Source of the DNA: Floccularia luteovirens
Taxonomy: Eukaryota > Basidiomycota > Agaricomycetes > Agaricales > Squamanitaceae
Direction of reading: 5' to 3'
Assembly: GCA_009739215.1 (NCBI GenBank)
Contig: VSJF01000004.1
Coordinates: forward strand, 992,001-1,056,000
Length of the DNA: 64,000 bases
In this document: piece by piece, positions 47,844 through 60,215 of the stretch
How positions within the stretch are numbered: position 1 is the first letter of the stretch
Layout of the letters: each line of letters begins with the position of its first letter
Made by a program: the position numbers and the translations under genes
Notes under the pieces: generated by a model
The model's database searches: none
What the model was told of the DNA's origin: nothing
Seen by the model: only the letters and a program-made list of their open reading frames with translations

Positions 47844-49348
47844 ATGTTGTTTTCACGTTTTGCCTCAAGTTCTCTCTTACGATCAACTCCACCTCTCTCA
47901 AGAAAAATGGTAATCCCCATTTTAACTTGGGTATATCCACAACTAACCAGTCTTACAGTCACAACTCCACGAAGTAGTTGTTGTTGCTGCCTCCAGAACA
48001 CCTGTCGGTTCTTTCAATGGCGCTTTAAAGACTCTCACAGCTCCGGAACTCGGAACAATTGTGTTGAAACATGCCTTGGACTCAAATAACATCGATCCCA
48101 AAGTTGTTGAAGAGATTTACTTCGGCAACGTCGTTCAAGCTGGAGTTGGCCAATCTCCCGCCCGACAAGTTGCTTTAGCAGCTGGTATGAGTACCAGTTC
48201 CGATGCTACCACAATTAACAAAGTCTGCGCGAGTGGTATGAAGTCTGTTATGCTTGCCGCACAGTCTATCAAGCTCGGGGAACGTTCGGTTATTGCTGCC
48301 GGTGGTATGGAAAGTATGAGCAATGCTCCGTGAGTTCATTGCCTAAATCAGATACCATCGATCATTCATCCTGCTTTCTAGTTTCCTCCTACCTCGCCAG
48401 AACCCCACTTTTGGAAAATTCCAGACAAAGGATTCGCTCGAGAACGACGGTTTATGGGATGTTTACAATAATTTTGCCATGGGAAACTGTGGTGAAAATG
48501 CAGCCGAAAAGTATGGCATCTCTCGCGAATCACAGGATGCGCATGCCATCGAATCCTACACGCGTGCGGCAAATGCCTGGAAGCGAGGAGCCTTTGCTGC
48601 TGAAGTGGTGCCTGTGACCATTAAAGGCAAGAAAGGAGACACGGTAGTTAACGAAGACGAAGAATACAAACGCATCATTTTCGATAAAGTGCCTTCACTT
48701 CGATCTGCGTTCAAGAGTGGGGGTAGCATCACAGCCGCAAACTCTTCACCCTTGAGCGATGGTGCCTCGGCTGTAATTCTCATGTCAGCTGAGAAAGCCA
48801 AAGAGCTTCAACTGAAACCCCTTGCAAAAATCATCTGTAAGATAATCAAAACCACTCTGGACCTCTTGTATTAACATCTCAGTATAGCTTATGCCGATGC
48901 TGGAGTCCTACCAATCGATTTCCCTGAAGCACCGACTGTGGCATTACCCATAGCATTGAAGAAAGCTAACCTGACCGCTGATGATATTTCTCTCTTTGAA
49001 GTCAATGAGGCCTTCTCCGTCGTAGCCCGTATCGTAGAAAAGAAAATGTCCATCGATCCTGCTAAGATCAACGTAAACGGGTATGTGATTCTGCCAATTC
49101 TATTTTTAATTCGATTGACTTACAATCATCAATAAATGTAGCGGTGCGGTTGCCCTTGGACACGCAATTGGAAACTCTGGTTCGCGTATCATCGTATCGC
49201 TTATTCATGCACTCCAACCAGGTCAATATGGAGCAGCTGGTATCTGCAACGGGGTAAGTCAAATCCAAATCATCTATCTTTACTTCGATAATAAATATAC
49301 TTTTCACAGGGTGGAGCTGCTTCAGCAATCGTCGTGCAAAGGCTATAA
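47844..49348 (+). CDS. ERG10: Acetyl-CoA acetyltransferase (thiolase II)
   Basis: The N-terminus [20 protein letters not shown] looks like a mitochondrial presequence. The core reads [60 protein letters not shown] (nucleophilic Cys), [63 protein letters not shown] (catalytic His) and [17 protein letters not shown] (second Cys). Condensing two acetyl-CoA gives acetoacetyl-CoA for the mevalonate pathway or ketone metabolism; the leader favours a mitochondrial form. Introns lie near 47910-47957, 48330-48383, 48834-48885, 49081-49140 and 49255-49310. All catalytic residues are present. Confidence 0.92.
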
Positions 49349-49661
49349 TTTCCATATCTTTTACATGAAGATAGAGTCTATTCCTGATGTCGTTTGGCTG
49401 ATAAGACAATTCTATTTGATATGTTGAGATCGTGAGAACATGGGTCAGAAGTTCGTACTGGCATATAGTAAGATAACGCTCCTTAAGCACCACAACTCAA
49501 AGACGGATATGGAATCATCTTCCCCACACCAAATCCTTCTTCACATCATCATGCGGTCGGTAGGACATTACTGCGGCTGATAAGATAAGGACATATAGAG
49601 TGAAGATGTTATAATCAGATCACTGGAAGGAGCCATCTTCCCATCGACCTTCTTCGCCGAT

Positions 49662-52113
49662 ATGACACTCATTGACCAGCCACAGCTTACCCATGACATT
49701 AAAACAGAACACCAAACACAGGAACCTAGCGTGGATGAGAAGGTGTACACGAGTTCCATTGATCCAAATGACGGAGATGAAGCGCTTCGATTAATTGGTC
49801 TGGAACGAAGCGTACAATTTAGCGAAGAATACAATCGTAAGTTGAGGCGAAAGCTAGTGAGTCTCTATCAGTCAGCGTCCACGAGGCAAAATGCTCAGTG
49901 ATTGTCATCATCTTAGGATTTACTGATACCCCCAATATGTGCAGCGGTTTACTTCACCCAGTTTTTGTACGTGTCGGAAATGTTGATCTATTATTGGATT
50001 GAAATACTTATACGCCCTCTCGTAGGGACAAAACGTCCTTGAACTATGCTAGGTTTGTAATTTGGTTGTTTAGTGTTTAGTATAACTCTCATGCAAAGTG
50101 ATTCAGTGTAATGGGATTGCCAATTGTTGGGCAGGTAACTCATTATGGATTTGTCTGGTTGTGGTAGCAATTTATGAATTCTTACATAGCATTATAATCT
50201 GGTATCCTTGGCATTCTATCTCGGTGAACTCCCTACAATAATGTCGAAGTTACAGAGCTAACACTGTACATGTAGGGTTCCTTTTTTGGGAGTTTCCAAC
50301 TGTATACATATCGCAGAAACTGAGGGTTGCAAAATACCTTGGTAATTCAAGCAACAGGCATAGATGTGTCTTTCTTTGACTGATTCAACCTTAATCAGGT
50401 GCTAATATCATTGTCTGGGGTATTATCTTAATGCTTCACGCGGTTGGTACATCATTTGGTGCCTTCTTTGCTCTTAGGTTCCTTCTTGGTGAGTCCTCAT
50501 AATAATCATATGTTCTCTAAGATGGTCAGCCTTACCTGCTGAGAATAGGGATGTGCGAGAGTTGTGTTGCTCCAATTCTTATCCTCATAATTTCCATGTT
50601 TTATAAGAAGAATGAGCAAGTCAGTGCTTGATTTAAAAAACAATCTTGTTGGGTCACTAATGGAGATATTGACATAAGGCATCCCGCATATCATGGTTCT
50701 ACGTGATGGTGAGTCCTATTAAAATCAGAAAGATGCTCAAATTTACGCTTCGCATCTCAGAACGGCATCACCCAGATATTCGGTGGTTTTGTTGCATATG
50801 TATGTTTGAAAAAATCAATTGGGAGCCTTCTTCCAATCGTTTTTAGGGAATATCTTTCTACGACGGCAAACGTTTAGCACCTTACAAAATAATTTACATA
50901 CTCCTTGGGGGACTTGCTATTATCGTCGGAATCTGTGTCGTAATTTGGCTTCCCGACTCCCCAGTCCACGCTCCATTCCTTACTCAGGAAGAACGAATAG
51001 CTGCTCTCGAACGCGTACGCGATGATTCGGGTGGTACTGAGAACAAGAAATTGAAGAAGGCTCAAGTTATCGAGGCGCTTACAGACATTCGAACGTGGCT
51101 CATTGTCCTAACTGCCATGCTTAGTGGGTTCAAACCATCCTGTATGATTAAGTACCTTACTCAGTATTTAACATAGCGAGTATCCCAAACGGTGCTATCA
51201 GCAATTGTACGTCTCCGCAAATTCTACGATTTTTTAAATATTGATGTAACCTAGTCACCAATATAATCATCAAGTCCTTTGGTTATAGGTAGCTTCTCCA
51301 ACTACCATAAAGATTAATTCTAAAGTTATCTCAGCTCGAAACAGACTCTGATCTTGTCCACCCCAGCAGGAGCAGTTGCAGCGTTCACCACTTTTGTATG
51401 TGGTTGGTACTCTGACAAAAAGGTAAGTGTGATGGATGGATCTGAAGCTGCTAATATGAGAGTTTGAACTACGAGTTATACAGGGTGAACGTATGATACC
51501 AATAGTTTTTGCGTTGATTCCAACTATTGTTGGTGCAGGTAAGATTCTCATTCTTTATTCGGAATTCTTCTAACGAATACTATGAAATAGCCATACTTAT
51601 TGGGCTGAACGGTTCTGGTCAAAAGGGCGCCTTATTGTTTGGTAGAGTTGCTTGCTCCTTTCAACACGTGAATGTTTATCATTGATGATCAACATATCCA
51701 CAGCTACGTACTTGGTTGGGACATTTGGAAGCGCACTTTCTACAGTGTACGCATATAATGCCAGTAATACTAGCGGACATACAAAGAAGAGTACGATAAA
51801 TGCGACGACCCTTGTGTCATTTAGCATTGGTAACATCATTGGAGCGGAGATATTCCAACCAAAGGACGCCCCAGCATATATTCCTGGAAAAATAGCCATA
51901 ATGGTGTTACTAACCGTGCAGCTTTTTATTTCGTTCTTGCTGAGATGGATCAACTTGCGGTTGAACGCGAAGAAGCGGGCGAAAATCCAAGAAGTAAAGG
52001 CTCAGAATGGCTGGACTGATGAAGACATACGACGGGAAAGAGATCGCCATGCTTTTGCTGACTTGACTGACAAAGAGTACGTCACCAAAACAAGTTATGA
52101 CGTCATCCATTAA
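49662..52113 (+). CDS. MFS transporter, allantoate permease (Dal5)-like
   Basis: Start MTLIDQPQLTHDIKTEHQTQ, with a cytosolic leader ending in SEEYNRKLRRKL. Spliced exons give DLLIPPICAAVYFTQFLDKT, SLNYASVMGLPIVGQ, GANIIVWGIILMLHAVGTSF, GAFFALRFLLGMCES, NGITQIFGGFVAYGISFYD, IIYILLGGLAIIVGICVVIW, LPDSPVHAPFLTQEERIAAL and further helices. These end in a cytosolic tail with NGWTDEDIRRERDRHAFADL and TDKEYVTKTSYDVIH. The LPDSP and DLTDKE marks are typical of Dal5-like anion:cation symporters of fungi. Substrates in this family include allantoate, vitamins and organic acids; none can be assigned. More than ten introns are removed. Exon borders in 50100-50400 and 51140-51650 are rough. Confidence 0.75.
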
Positions 52114-52180
52114 TTAAACGGGTTTTTCACAGAAATATATATTTTGTATATACTGCTTAAATTTAAATTTTCATTATTTC

Positions 52181-54559
52181 ATGACATCCCTTTCATCTCG
52201 CACCGTCAAGATAGCTTCACTCTCAAAGTCCCTCCTCGACAACATATTGAAAATCGACAAAACATTGTTCATCGTAAAGTATATACAATCGCAGAAACCC
52301 TTTGCTGATTACTTTGCACGAGAAGGGAAACTAGAGTTCAGTAAAAGTGGTGACCCAACCCCAATTTCACCTCGTAATGGCGAGGCAAATAGGACAACGC
52401 AAGCATTGGATCTTGGATTCGGAACACCAGTATTGAAACCGCGCGTACGGCCAAAATCTGATCAATCGAAAACAGAGGATGCAAATACTCTATATGCATA
52501 TATGAATGCGCCTAATCGCACACAGAATAAAATGCCTAAGCCGCAAAAAGAGAGCAAACAGCCAGATCAGCGTACTTCCTCACCGAAACATAAGAAAACC
52601 ACGACATCTATAAAGAAGCGCCACATCGAAACCGATTCTGAAGAACAAGAACATAAAGCCCGTAAGTCCTGCGGTCACTTCGACTCGATTGATAATCATA
52701 TGGGGAACCAGGTTTAGAAAAACGACGCCAGAAGAAGAGTGATAAACGTGCTACAACAAGACCCGAGATATCTGACGACTCCAAATCACAACAAAAATCA
52801 AATCAAAGAAAGAAGAATGTAGTAAAGTCAAGCCTCGCCTTGATGCATGGATTCTCTGCAACAAACATCGGAAAAGCACGTTTAACGGTAATCTGTCACT
52901 TTACTAAGAAAAAGACGATAACCTCATTTCCCGAGAATTGGCAAGGTTCTGCCACAAACCATTGGTGTTTTTCCAAAAGGCAGGGCATCAGCAAGAACAG
53001 AGGTAAAGAAAGCAACGCACAAAACCAATGCCAAAAAAGGTTCGAAGGAACATGTAACTTTATGGTTCCCTCGTTTATAATTCCTTCTTTAATTAGCCCG
53101 GCAAAACAATGGATTCTCCGAATTCAAATTCCTGAATAAATACAACCACAATAAAACGGAGGAAAGTGACGAAGCTACATATCTATCCCAATCTATTAGT
53201 AACAGTCACACAAGCGTCGATAATGTGCCAAAAATGAACAAGAAAACTAAGAAACCCGACAAAGCCAAAATAAATGAACATCAACGGAAGCATCCAGTTG
53301 GCACTGGGAAGAAAAAGAGAAACCGCCAGAATACTACAAACTCGGGTTGTGAAATTAATAACATAGAATCATCTTCGGTCGCTAGTCCCCCACCGGAGAA
53401 ATCCCAGCTCAAAGAGGACGCAGCTCCTGAGTCTGTTGTTTTGGATATTGAAAGAAGCAGTTTTGAACTGGCATCGGTAACGCCTTCCTCAAACAAGGCC
53501 GAAGCATTAATTACCAGTGCCGGAGCCGGAAGTCAATTAAGCAACATTCACCTTCCAGCAAACTTTGACCAAACCGGACGGAATACTTCCAACGGCGAAG
53601 TCCCTGATGAATTACCTAGTCCTACTATTGGGCCATCTCAATCCGCCTCGCAATGTAACCAATCAAGCAATTGTCAGATTATGAACGGAGTTGAAGGACA
53701 TTCAAAATATTTTATTCAGTCCAATATACTACAACAAAAAATAGAGGAACCTCAGGAACCACAGAGCACTAGGCGACCACATCAAAATCCAATTGATTAT
53801 CCAATGAATCCTCATCAAGTAACGACACACCAGAATCTGTTGGATAATCCTGCCCAAGCTGAACGTTGTCATGGTCAGGATATGATTGACGATACTGCGC
53901 CAGATATGCTTACAAGAACTACACGCCAAAGTCACGAGGGGGATCAATACTTCGAGGCAGCCTATTTTAATGATTACTTCGAACACTTCGGCTACGAACC
54001 ATTGGGCAGAGTGGATATCTACAATGACCCTTTATCGGAAGAACCTTGGATGTTGAACCTTCCCGTGGAATATGAAGCTGACAGCTATCCACTGGTTGAC
54101 CAATCTTCGGACCTTTATATAGATTCAGGGTATGATGATCTCGAAGGTTTTGACGAAACTTATCTTTATGGTTTGGGAAACCTTATTCCGGAAGAAAATC
54201 GCACTGCCGGATTTCAAGAAATTAGTCACTACACTGGAGAAATAGATTATGGCGATATCGTTCATGATGACGGACTTTACTTCGTTGACGGGAGCTCTTC
54301 TCAGCATGATGTAACTTCAGATGGTTCTGTCGAATTTTTGGAAGATGACTTGGGGTCTTTTTCATCAGAATCTGGAAGCGGTGCAATTGCTGGAGCTCAT
54401 ACGTTCCGTCAAGGCCTAACTTTGCTGAAACAATATGCAGATAATCCAGAGAGTGCGAGTGCTCAAACTGATTCAAAATCAACTCGCTTCGCAGTGCGCG
54501 CAGAAAGCGACGTCGTGAAGTCCTTGCGAAACACTCATTGGATGCCTCAGACATTTTGA
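52181..54559 (+). CDS. Large, mostly disordered basic-then-acidic unknown protein
   Basis: The N-terminal 60 residues look ordered (TVKIASLSKSLLDNILKIDK, FIVKYIQSQKPFADYFAREG). Then comes a Lys/Ser-rich basic region with many KK pairs (SPKHKKTTTSIKKRHIETDS). Three introns link exons reading ALMHGFSATNIGKARLT, then GVFPKGRASART and GFSEFKFLNKYN. The GVFxKGxASxxT and FSEFKFLNK phrases suggest short linear motifs. The last exon (about 53104-54559) is over 450 residues. It ends in an Asp/Glu/Tyr-rich half (YFNDYFEHFGYEPLG, SGYDDLEGFDETYLYGLGNL) and a basic tail (RFAVRAESDVVKSLRNTHWM). The basic parts and short motifs suggest a nuclear, chromatin-linked protein; this is inference. No catalytic domain is visible. 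Confidence 0.6.
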
Positions 54560-54764
54560 TTTCACTCAGTCCTTAATGATGGATATAGTAAATTCGATGA
54601 TTCGCCTACTTAGTATAGTGATGCTACCGATATCAACTTTTTTATACAACCTTTTCAACTTTGTCATGTATATTTTTGTACGATCCCAGAATGTAATCGA
54701 AGTGCCTGATTTCAAGGATTAGCAGCGGCTAATAGGTACCTTACTTTGGTCTACAAAATTTGTT

Positions 54765-54849
54765 GGCCGCCTGGCGAAATGGCATCGCGTCTGACTACGA
54801 CTTAATGTATGGGATCAGGAGATTGCAGGTTCGACCCCTGCGGTGGTCA
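54765..54849 (+). tRNA. tRNA-Arg (anticodon ACG) with a 13-base intron
   Basis: The acceptor stem pairs GGCCGCC (54765-54771) with GGTGGTC (54842-54848), with two G-U pairs and discriminator A. The D stem is GCG/CGC with GG in the loop. The anticodon stem TCTGA/TCAGG holds loop CT-ACG-A, followed by the intron at 54801-54813, in the standard place after position 37. The T arm is GCAGG-TTCGACC-CCTGC. Mature length is 72 nucleotides plus CCA. ACG, with A34 read as inosine, decodes CGU/CGC/CGA. Confidence 0.9.
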
Positions 54850-54926
54850 TTTTTTGCCTTACGGAGTTGTAACCCATTCATACGCAAAATCTGGCGTTTG
54901 TATTATAACAATAAAAGTTCTGTCTG

Positions 54927-57562
54927 TCATGATACAAGGCCAACATCATTTTGTGCCAGATCCTTACTCCATTTGCGTAGGATATGTTTCATGACCTTTC
55001 CGCTGGCTGTCTTGGGTAATTCTTCAGGTGCTCCATCTTCACCCAAAAACCAGACCCAAGCAGGAGCATTCTGTACGTAGTTGATGAGAAAACCAATATC
55101 AGATGGGTATTTAATTCTACCTGAGGGTTCATGCTGTTGGTCACAGTCTGGCGAACATCTCGGCGTGACAGGCTGTGGCCTGGTTCGCGGACTATCCAAG
55201 CACCAACGACCTCACCAAAATTTGCATCTGGAACTGCGACAGCAGCAGCTTCGCGGATACCCGGATTTGCCGTTAAAGCGTTCTCAATTTGTACAGGAAA
55301 AAGATTCTTTGTGTGAAAGGTTTTTCAACAGGCACCATATATGATTGCTGAATTCCTTACCTCTCCGCCTCGGATTATGAGGTCCTATCAGAACAGCTGT
55401 ATGATAAGTAAGGAGTATAACGGGGTTATTATCGAACCTTTCTACGTCCTACGACTGATTGTATTGGTTTTAGGAAACGATCAAAGAACACAAAGTTCCT
55501 GACTTACTCCTCAAATATCCTTCTTCATCCATAATAGCTTCATCTCCTGTATGCATCCATAAACATCCTTCTTCGTCTTGTTTCATAACACTTCGCGTTT
55601 GTTCTTCATCGTTCCAGTACCTTAAAAATCCTTAGAACATACTTTCTCGTCATCAGTAGGGTGGCTTCGTTACCCTTTCTGTAGCAAATAGCCGGAGATA
55701 TATAGTTCACCCGGAGTACCGACGGGCACCACATTACCAAGTTCATCAACAATCTTCGCTTTGACATGTGGTTGTATTTTACCGACTGTCTCCACTCTCT
55801 TGATAATTGGATCCGCAGGTGTTGTTTGGAAGGAAACAGGGCTACGATTTGTGGTGAGATATTGGAAGTGCAAGTACCGATGTGTGTGTACCTTGTTTCA
55901 GCTTGACAAAGGTGTTAAGAACGTGAGTATCACTAGAAACACAGCAGCACTGACTCATGCCATAAGCGTTGGTAAGATCAACGAGGTTCATCTTCGAGAT
56001 TAGGCGTTTCATCAGATCGATTGGGATTGGCGAGCCGGCCGCTATTCCTGTCCTGAGTTAAATTTAAGTAACTTAGAAAGAATAGGGTAAATTCATCAAT
56101 CCTATGATTCTCACCTCAAATTGCTTAAATCGACTGTTTCTCCAGCATTTCTCCGTTTGTCTATTTCTGTCAGGACTCCAAGAAAATGCGTTGGGACACC
56201 ATGAAGTGCTGTGCATTTTTCTGCCAAAACAGCGTCTACGATTGCTTTGGCATCGTAAGTTACCGAGGGATATACAATACAAGCGCCATGAGACCATGCC
56301 GCGAGATTCCCCAAAACTAGGCGTGCTGCGGGGTATGTCAGTTGTGCGGAGCGATCTTATCAATCGAAGCAGATACTTATCGAAGCAGTGGAACAGAGGA
56401 GGTACGTTACCTTGTGACTGAATGTAAGAAACGTGTTCGCAGTACAATTGAATACGCGGGAGCTCACAGAGGATGTCCTTCTCGGAAAGATACATACAAC
56501 GGGCTATAGATAGAGCGTTGTTCAGTAAATTCGAGTGAGTGAGCTTCAGTGGTTGTTATCAGTATGTATCATAACAAGCATAAGAGCTATTACGTACTGA
56601 TACAGCTTTGGGTAAACCCGTGGTACCGCTGAGAAGACACGTTGAAAGTCAATTAACAGCAGAATAAAACATAAAATATAACAGATAAACCTAGTAAACT
56701 GTAAGTTTATGACGTCATCTCGTTGCAAAGAGGACGCCAAGGTCGAGTGCAAGCTATCCAGTCGCACATCGGCTCCCCACATCATGACTTCTCGCCAGTC
56801 GATCAAGCCATTGATTTGCAGCATGTTCTTTTCTGATTTGAATTCATCTTCGTTATCGACGACAACTAAATTGCGTAGGTGGGGCAGTTCGGCCAATTGC
56901 AATTCGCCTGGACGAGATGTTCTTATTTCAGGAAACGCCTGTGAAAGAATCCGTGCATAATGTGACGTGCGAAGCTGTGGGACTACAAAAAGATGCTGGG
57001 TTGCGACCAGATTCATGGTTTCGACCTATAATACCCCTAAGGAAACACGGACCCATGGGCATGAACGAGAACCTCACCAACTCGTGTAATCGATAAGCAG
57101 GATTTATTGTTACTAATATTGCACCAATACTAGCACAAGCCCACTGTAGCATAGCATATGCACTGTTGATGTTTAAGTGTAATTACTGCAAGAATAAATT
57201 TATACTTACCTGTTGTTCGCCATGATAACAGCAACACGATCACCCTTCTTCACACCCATACCCAGAAGACCCCTTGCGAGGGCTTGGATATGGCGATCAA
57301 ACTCCGAGAAGTCCCAGCTCAAGTGAGAAGCTACTCCCAAGTTATTTGAAGGTGGACCTCCATGGGCGCGAGGTTTCTCTTCTCTACAAATCAATGCAGG
57401 TCTTCCAGCATAACGTGGCAGAATCTCTGTATTGAAGTATCCTGACAAGGTCAGTGTTGATAGTGGTGGATGAAGTGGTCCTTGAACAGAGGACCAGGTC
57501 AAGTGACGGGCTAGTCGGGCGCCCATTGTAATCAAACCAGGTCTACAGCTAATCAGCACCAT
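54927..57562 (-). CDS. Acyl-CoA synthetase (AMP-binding, ACSF2-like)
   Basis: Start MVLISCRPGLITMGARLARH, possibly a mitochondrial leader. The AMP-binding enzyme follows: GVASHLSWDFSEFDRHIQAL, GVKKGDRVAVIMANN, WACASIGAILVTINPAYRLH, SGTTGLPKAVSLTH (P-loop), EKDILCNVPPLFHCFGLVLG, NLAAWSHGACIVYPS, ALHGVPTHFLGVL, LVDLTNAYGMSETSPVSFQT, LWMHTGDEAIMDEEGYL, IVGRRKDLIIRGGENLFPVQ and the catalytic Lys in LPKTASGKVMKHILRKW. It ends LAQNDVGLVS. The enzyme activates a carboxylic acid to its CoA ester. All core motifs A3-A10 are visible. Joining HCF to GLVLG requires a 58-base AT...AC intron (56323-56380). At least eleven introns are removed. It is separated from the PKS by two unrelated genes. Confidence 0.88.
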
Positions 57563-57949
57563 CCTTTGTGGATGAGATGGTGTCGAACAACGAGTAAATT
57601 TTCTTGAATTGATTGTATTAATTTACTAACACCAATCATATGCAGATTCAATCTGCTGACCGGTGTCATGTCCAACATCGCACTGACAAGATCTCACGAG
57701 TTTGATTTCCTTTCAATAGCAGTGGGAATAATTATAAAAGTAAGAGCTAATGGAGTACACAATCAAAGCACTAATTGTACATTGTTGGAACAAGCAAAAA
57801 TGATATAGTAGTGAAAGTCAATGATGAAGTCTTTTACAGTACACATTCTGCTTTGAAGCACGTTAGAACATGTTTGACGCAGATAAAGATATAATACACG
57901 TACTGGTATCCGGTTTTGCACCCTAATCTGTTATATCCATCCTTCTGGA
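57563..57949. other. Intergenic region between two minus-strand genes
   Basis: About 387 bases form the promoter of the acyl-CoA synthetase and the 3' flank of the His-rich gene. There is nothing coding, no tRNA fold and no repeat. Confidence 0.4.
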
Positions 57950-58498
57950 TCATACTCGATAGATTGGACGTCCATGCCTATCGACTTCAGCACCATTGCG
58001 AGTATCAACGTATCTTTGCCTCCGGGAATGACCAAGAAAGCCCCAGTTTGAGTTGTTGGATTTGTACTTGACGTTTGATCTTGGTGCCAAACCAAAGAAT
58101 CGTCGAATACGCTCTCCGAGTGATGGGTACCGATGGTGACCATGGCCGTGGTCATGATGGCTATGACTACCGTGATAGCTTGGTTGCTGGTCGATGTGCG
58201 TGAGTTCGATCAAGCATCAAAAAAAAAAATTTCTTCAATGACATACCATAACTACACCCGCACTACTTGCAACAGCTGGAGGGGTACTATGGCTGCGGTG
58301 GTGTCTGCGATGACCATGACCGTGTCTGCTGCTGTTATGGGTAGGAACGTAGACGACTTGGCCAGCTGGTGGAGAGTAATAATCGGCGCTGGAATTGTAC
58401 CGTTGCCTGCCATGGCCATGGCCATGAGAGCTGGTTGAGTAGACGACAGGTTGTGGATGGTGAGAGTATGAGCCTTGTGAGGGGTAATAGCTAGGCAT
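57950..58498 (-). CDS. Histidine-rich small unknown protein
   Basis: Start MPSYYPSQGSYSHHPQPVVY. The N-terminal half repeats His/Gly (SSHGHGHGRQRY, SSRHGHGHRRHHRSHS), and after one intron comes SYHGSHSHHDHGHGHHRY. The C-terminal 60 residues look conserved: YPSLGERIRRFFGLAPRSN, VKYKSNNSNWGFLGHSRRQR, YVDTRNGAEVDRHGRPIYRV. I recall similar unnamed proteins in mushrooms ending in EVD..GRP.YRV. His runs could bind metal ions; this is inference. No signal peptide or membrane helix is seen. A TTTAAATA box lies about 42 bases upstream of the ATG. Confidence 0.65.
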
Positions 58499-58651
58499 GG
58501 TGGAAGATAAAGCGGGGGTGGAGTGGATGGATTGAGGGATTTTAAATAAAGTGAAGATAGTATTTCATATTAATGCTATGCTGCATTATGTCCGAATGGA
58601 GATTTTAAATTATTTTGTCATTTTGTGGCCTATCATTGTTTATTATTATTA

Positions 58652-59909
58652 TTACTCCATATCCTCAAAATCACCTTCATCCAGATCGTGAGGCTATGTA
58701 TCAAAGGTTTTAAAGTTTTGTTTCATAAAAATAGTGTCGTAAATATGTACTGACCTCTTTCGGTTCCTCATCTTCTCCATATTGCATCGTGTAATCTATA
58801 TGGCTAATTATCATTTCAAGAGAGTCGGTGTTCGTCAGGTCTAATGGCAGAAATGAAACAAGAGGATGGTCTTCAATCTGAATTCGAGTGGGTGTGTGAG
58901 CTATATCACAAAACTGAGTAGATCTCAATATACCAATTGTACTATCGCTCTATTTAATGCATGCCACCGAGGATTGGTGATGTTCCCTTCGTGTCCAGGT
59001 ACAGAGGCGAGCAGAAGAGGATCCGGTTCAAGGAATCTAACATTGAAAGACTTCAGTACAGTTCAAACATATCGGACAGGTTCCCAGGTGAGAAAAGTTC
59101 AGTCAGTTGGCGAACCCTCACATTTACTCACCGAGCAATATCTCGACGAGCTCGTAAACCGTTCCTAGCCCTTCCAGAACCATCCTCTGCATTTGAAGTC
59201 ACAAGATCCATCTTTGACATAATGTTGATCCAAGGAATCTCGAGATTGACCATGGCTGACATTGCAGATAGGACGCCACTAAAATGGTATTTGAATACAT
59301 ATACGATGACTCATTTATTTACAAGACTGAGTAGGCTTACCTAAAAAATTTGTAACGATCCTCCATGAACTGGGACTCGATCAAATAAACAGCAGCGGTA
59401 CGAATGCCCATTCTTGATAGATTTTGCACTAGAGTTGGCAGGAAAGGGTGATGTGTATATAATTCTATCTGACCTAGCTTTTTTTAAGACCGGTGGTTCC
59501 GCGATGTTCAGATATCAATAGACACACCTGGACAGTCGATTATCAGGTAATCATCGTCATAACCTCCGAGTTCTTCCTCTAGCCAATCCATGTTTTGCAA
59601 TAAATATCTAGAACGACCTCCAAAGTTATTTTCGCGATAAAAGCAAACATTAGTCCTACTTACTCACTCGAAGCAATACACGAGGCCTCCATTCGGACCG
59701 TATCCTAGCTCGCTCATCACATCTTCAAGACTTACCAAATCCTTAATATCGATAGCAGGTTCATATTCGAAGCTTGTAGGAGAGGCTGCAGGGTCTAGGT
59801 TTACAAGATGCCCAGTACGACGTGAACTTTGCAGATGGGTCAAGAAAGATGTACTGAATGTAGATTTTCCAGCACCAGCGGGACCAGTAACTAGAACAGC
59901 GTAACGCAT
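58652..59909 (-). CDS. GPN3: GPN-loop GTPase 3
   Basis: Start [20 protein letters not shown]: the P-loop GPAGAGKST opens right after the start, as in the family. Then come [40 protein letters not shown] (the diagnostic GPN loop), [40 protein letters not shown] (G3), a segment with [10 protein letters not shown] (G4), and the C-terminal exon [20 protein letters not shown], then [20 protein letters not shown]. It ends in an acidic tail, GDFEDME. GPN3 works with GPN1 and GPN2 in assembly and nuclear import of RNA polymerase II. Five or six short introns are present. Length (about 290 residues) is typical. Confidence 0.88.
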
Positions 59910-60215
59910 ATCGAGCTGATATAGTTCGAGGTAGAATTCATTAACGCAGCTAATCTCACTGCAAATTCTTCACGTGCCTTAAAATCCCAGATTTGATCGA
60001 GTGCTTGTTTAGGGCCAAAATCTGGTATACTAACAAAGATATATATAACTGGTTTTCGCATTGCTAACTTGGCAAAATTAATTAAATTACACAACGGTTA
60101 CGCTTGTTATCAAAAGTGGATGCAACAGCTTTGTTCCAGGGAACCATGAATCCACGTCAGAATTACTCCCGGGAGAGCCGAGCGCCTTGCCCGAACTCCT
60201 TCTGTCATCCGATGG
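59910..60215. other. Spacer between GPN3 and the PKS
   Basis: These 306 bases act as the GPN3 promoter and the PKS 3' flank. A minus-strand open frame (to about 60094) runs into the GPN3 start in another frame. It has no recognised domain, and I do not call it a gene. Confidence 0.4.

Noticed and set aside
59891..60094. Possible small gene upstream of GPN3 (KPVIYIF... frame)
   Set aside because: It has no ATG-initiated convincing start, overlaps the GPN3 start in another frame and matches no family I can name with confidence. It is likely leader sequence.
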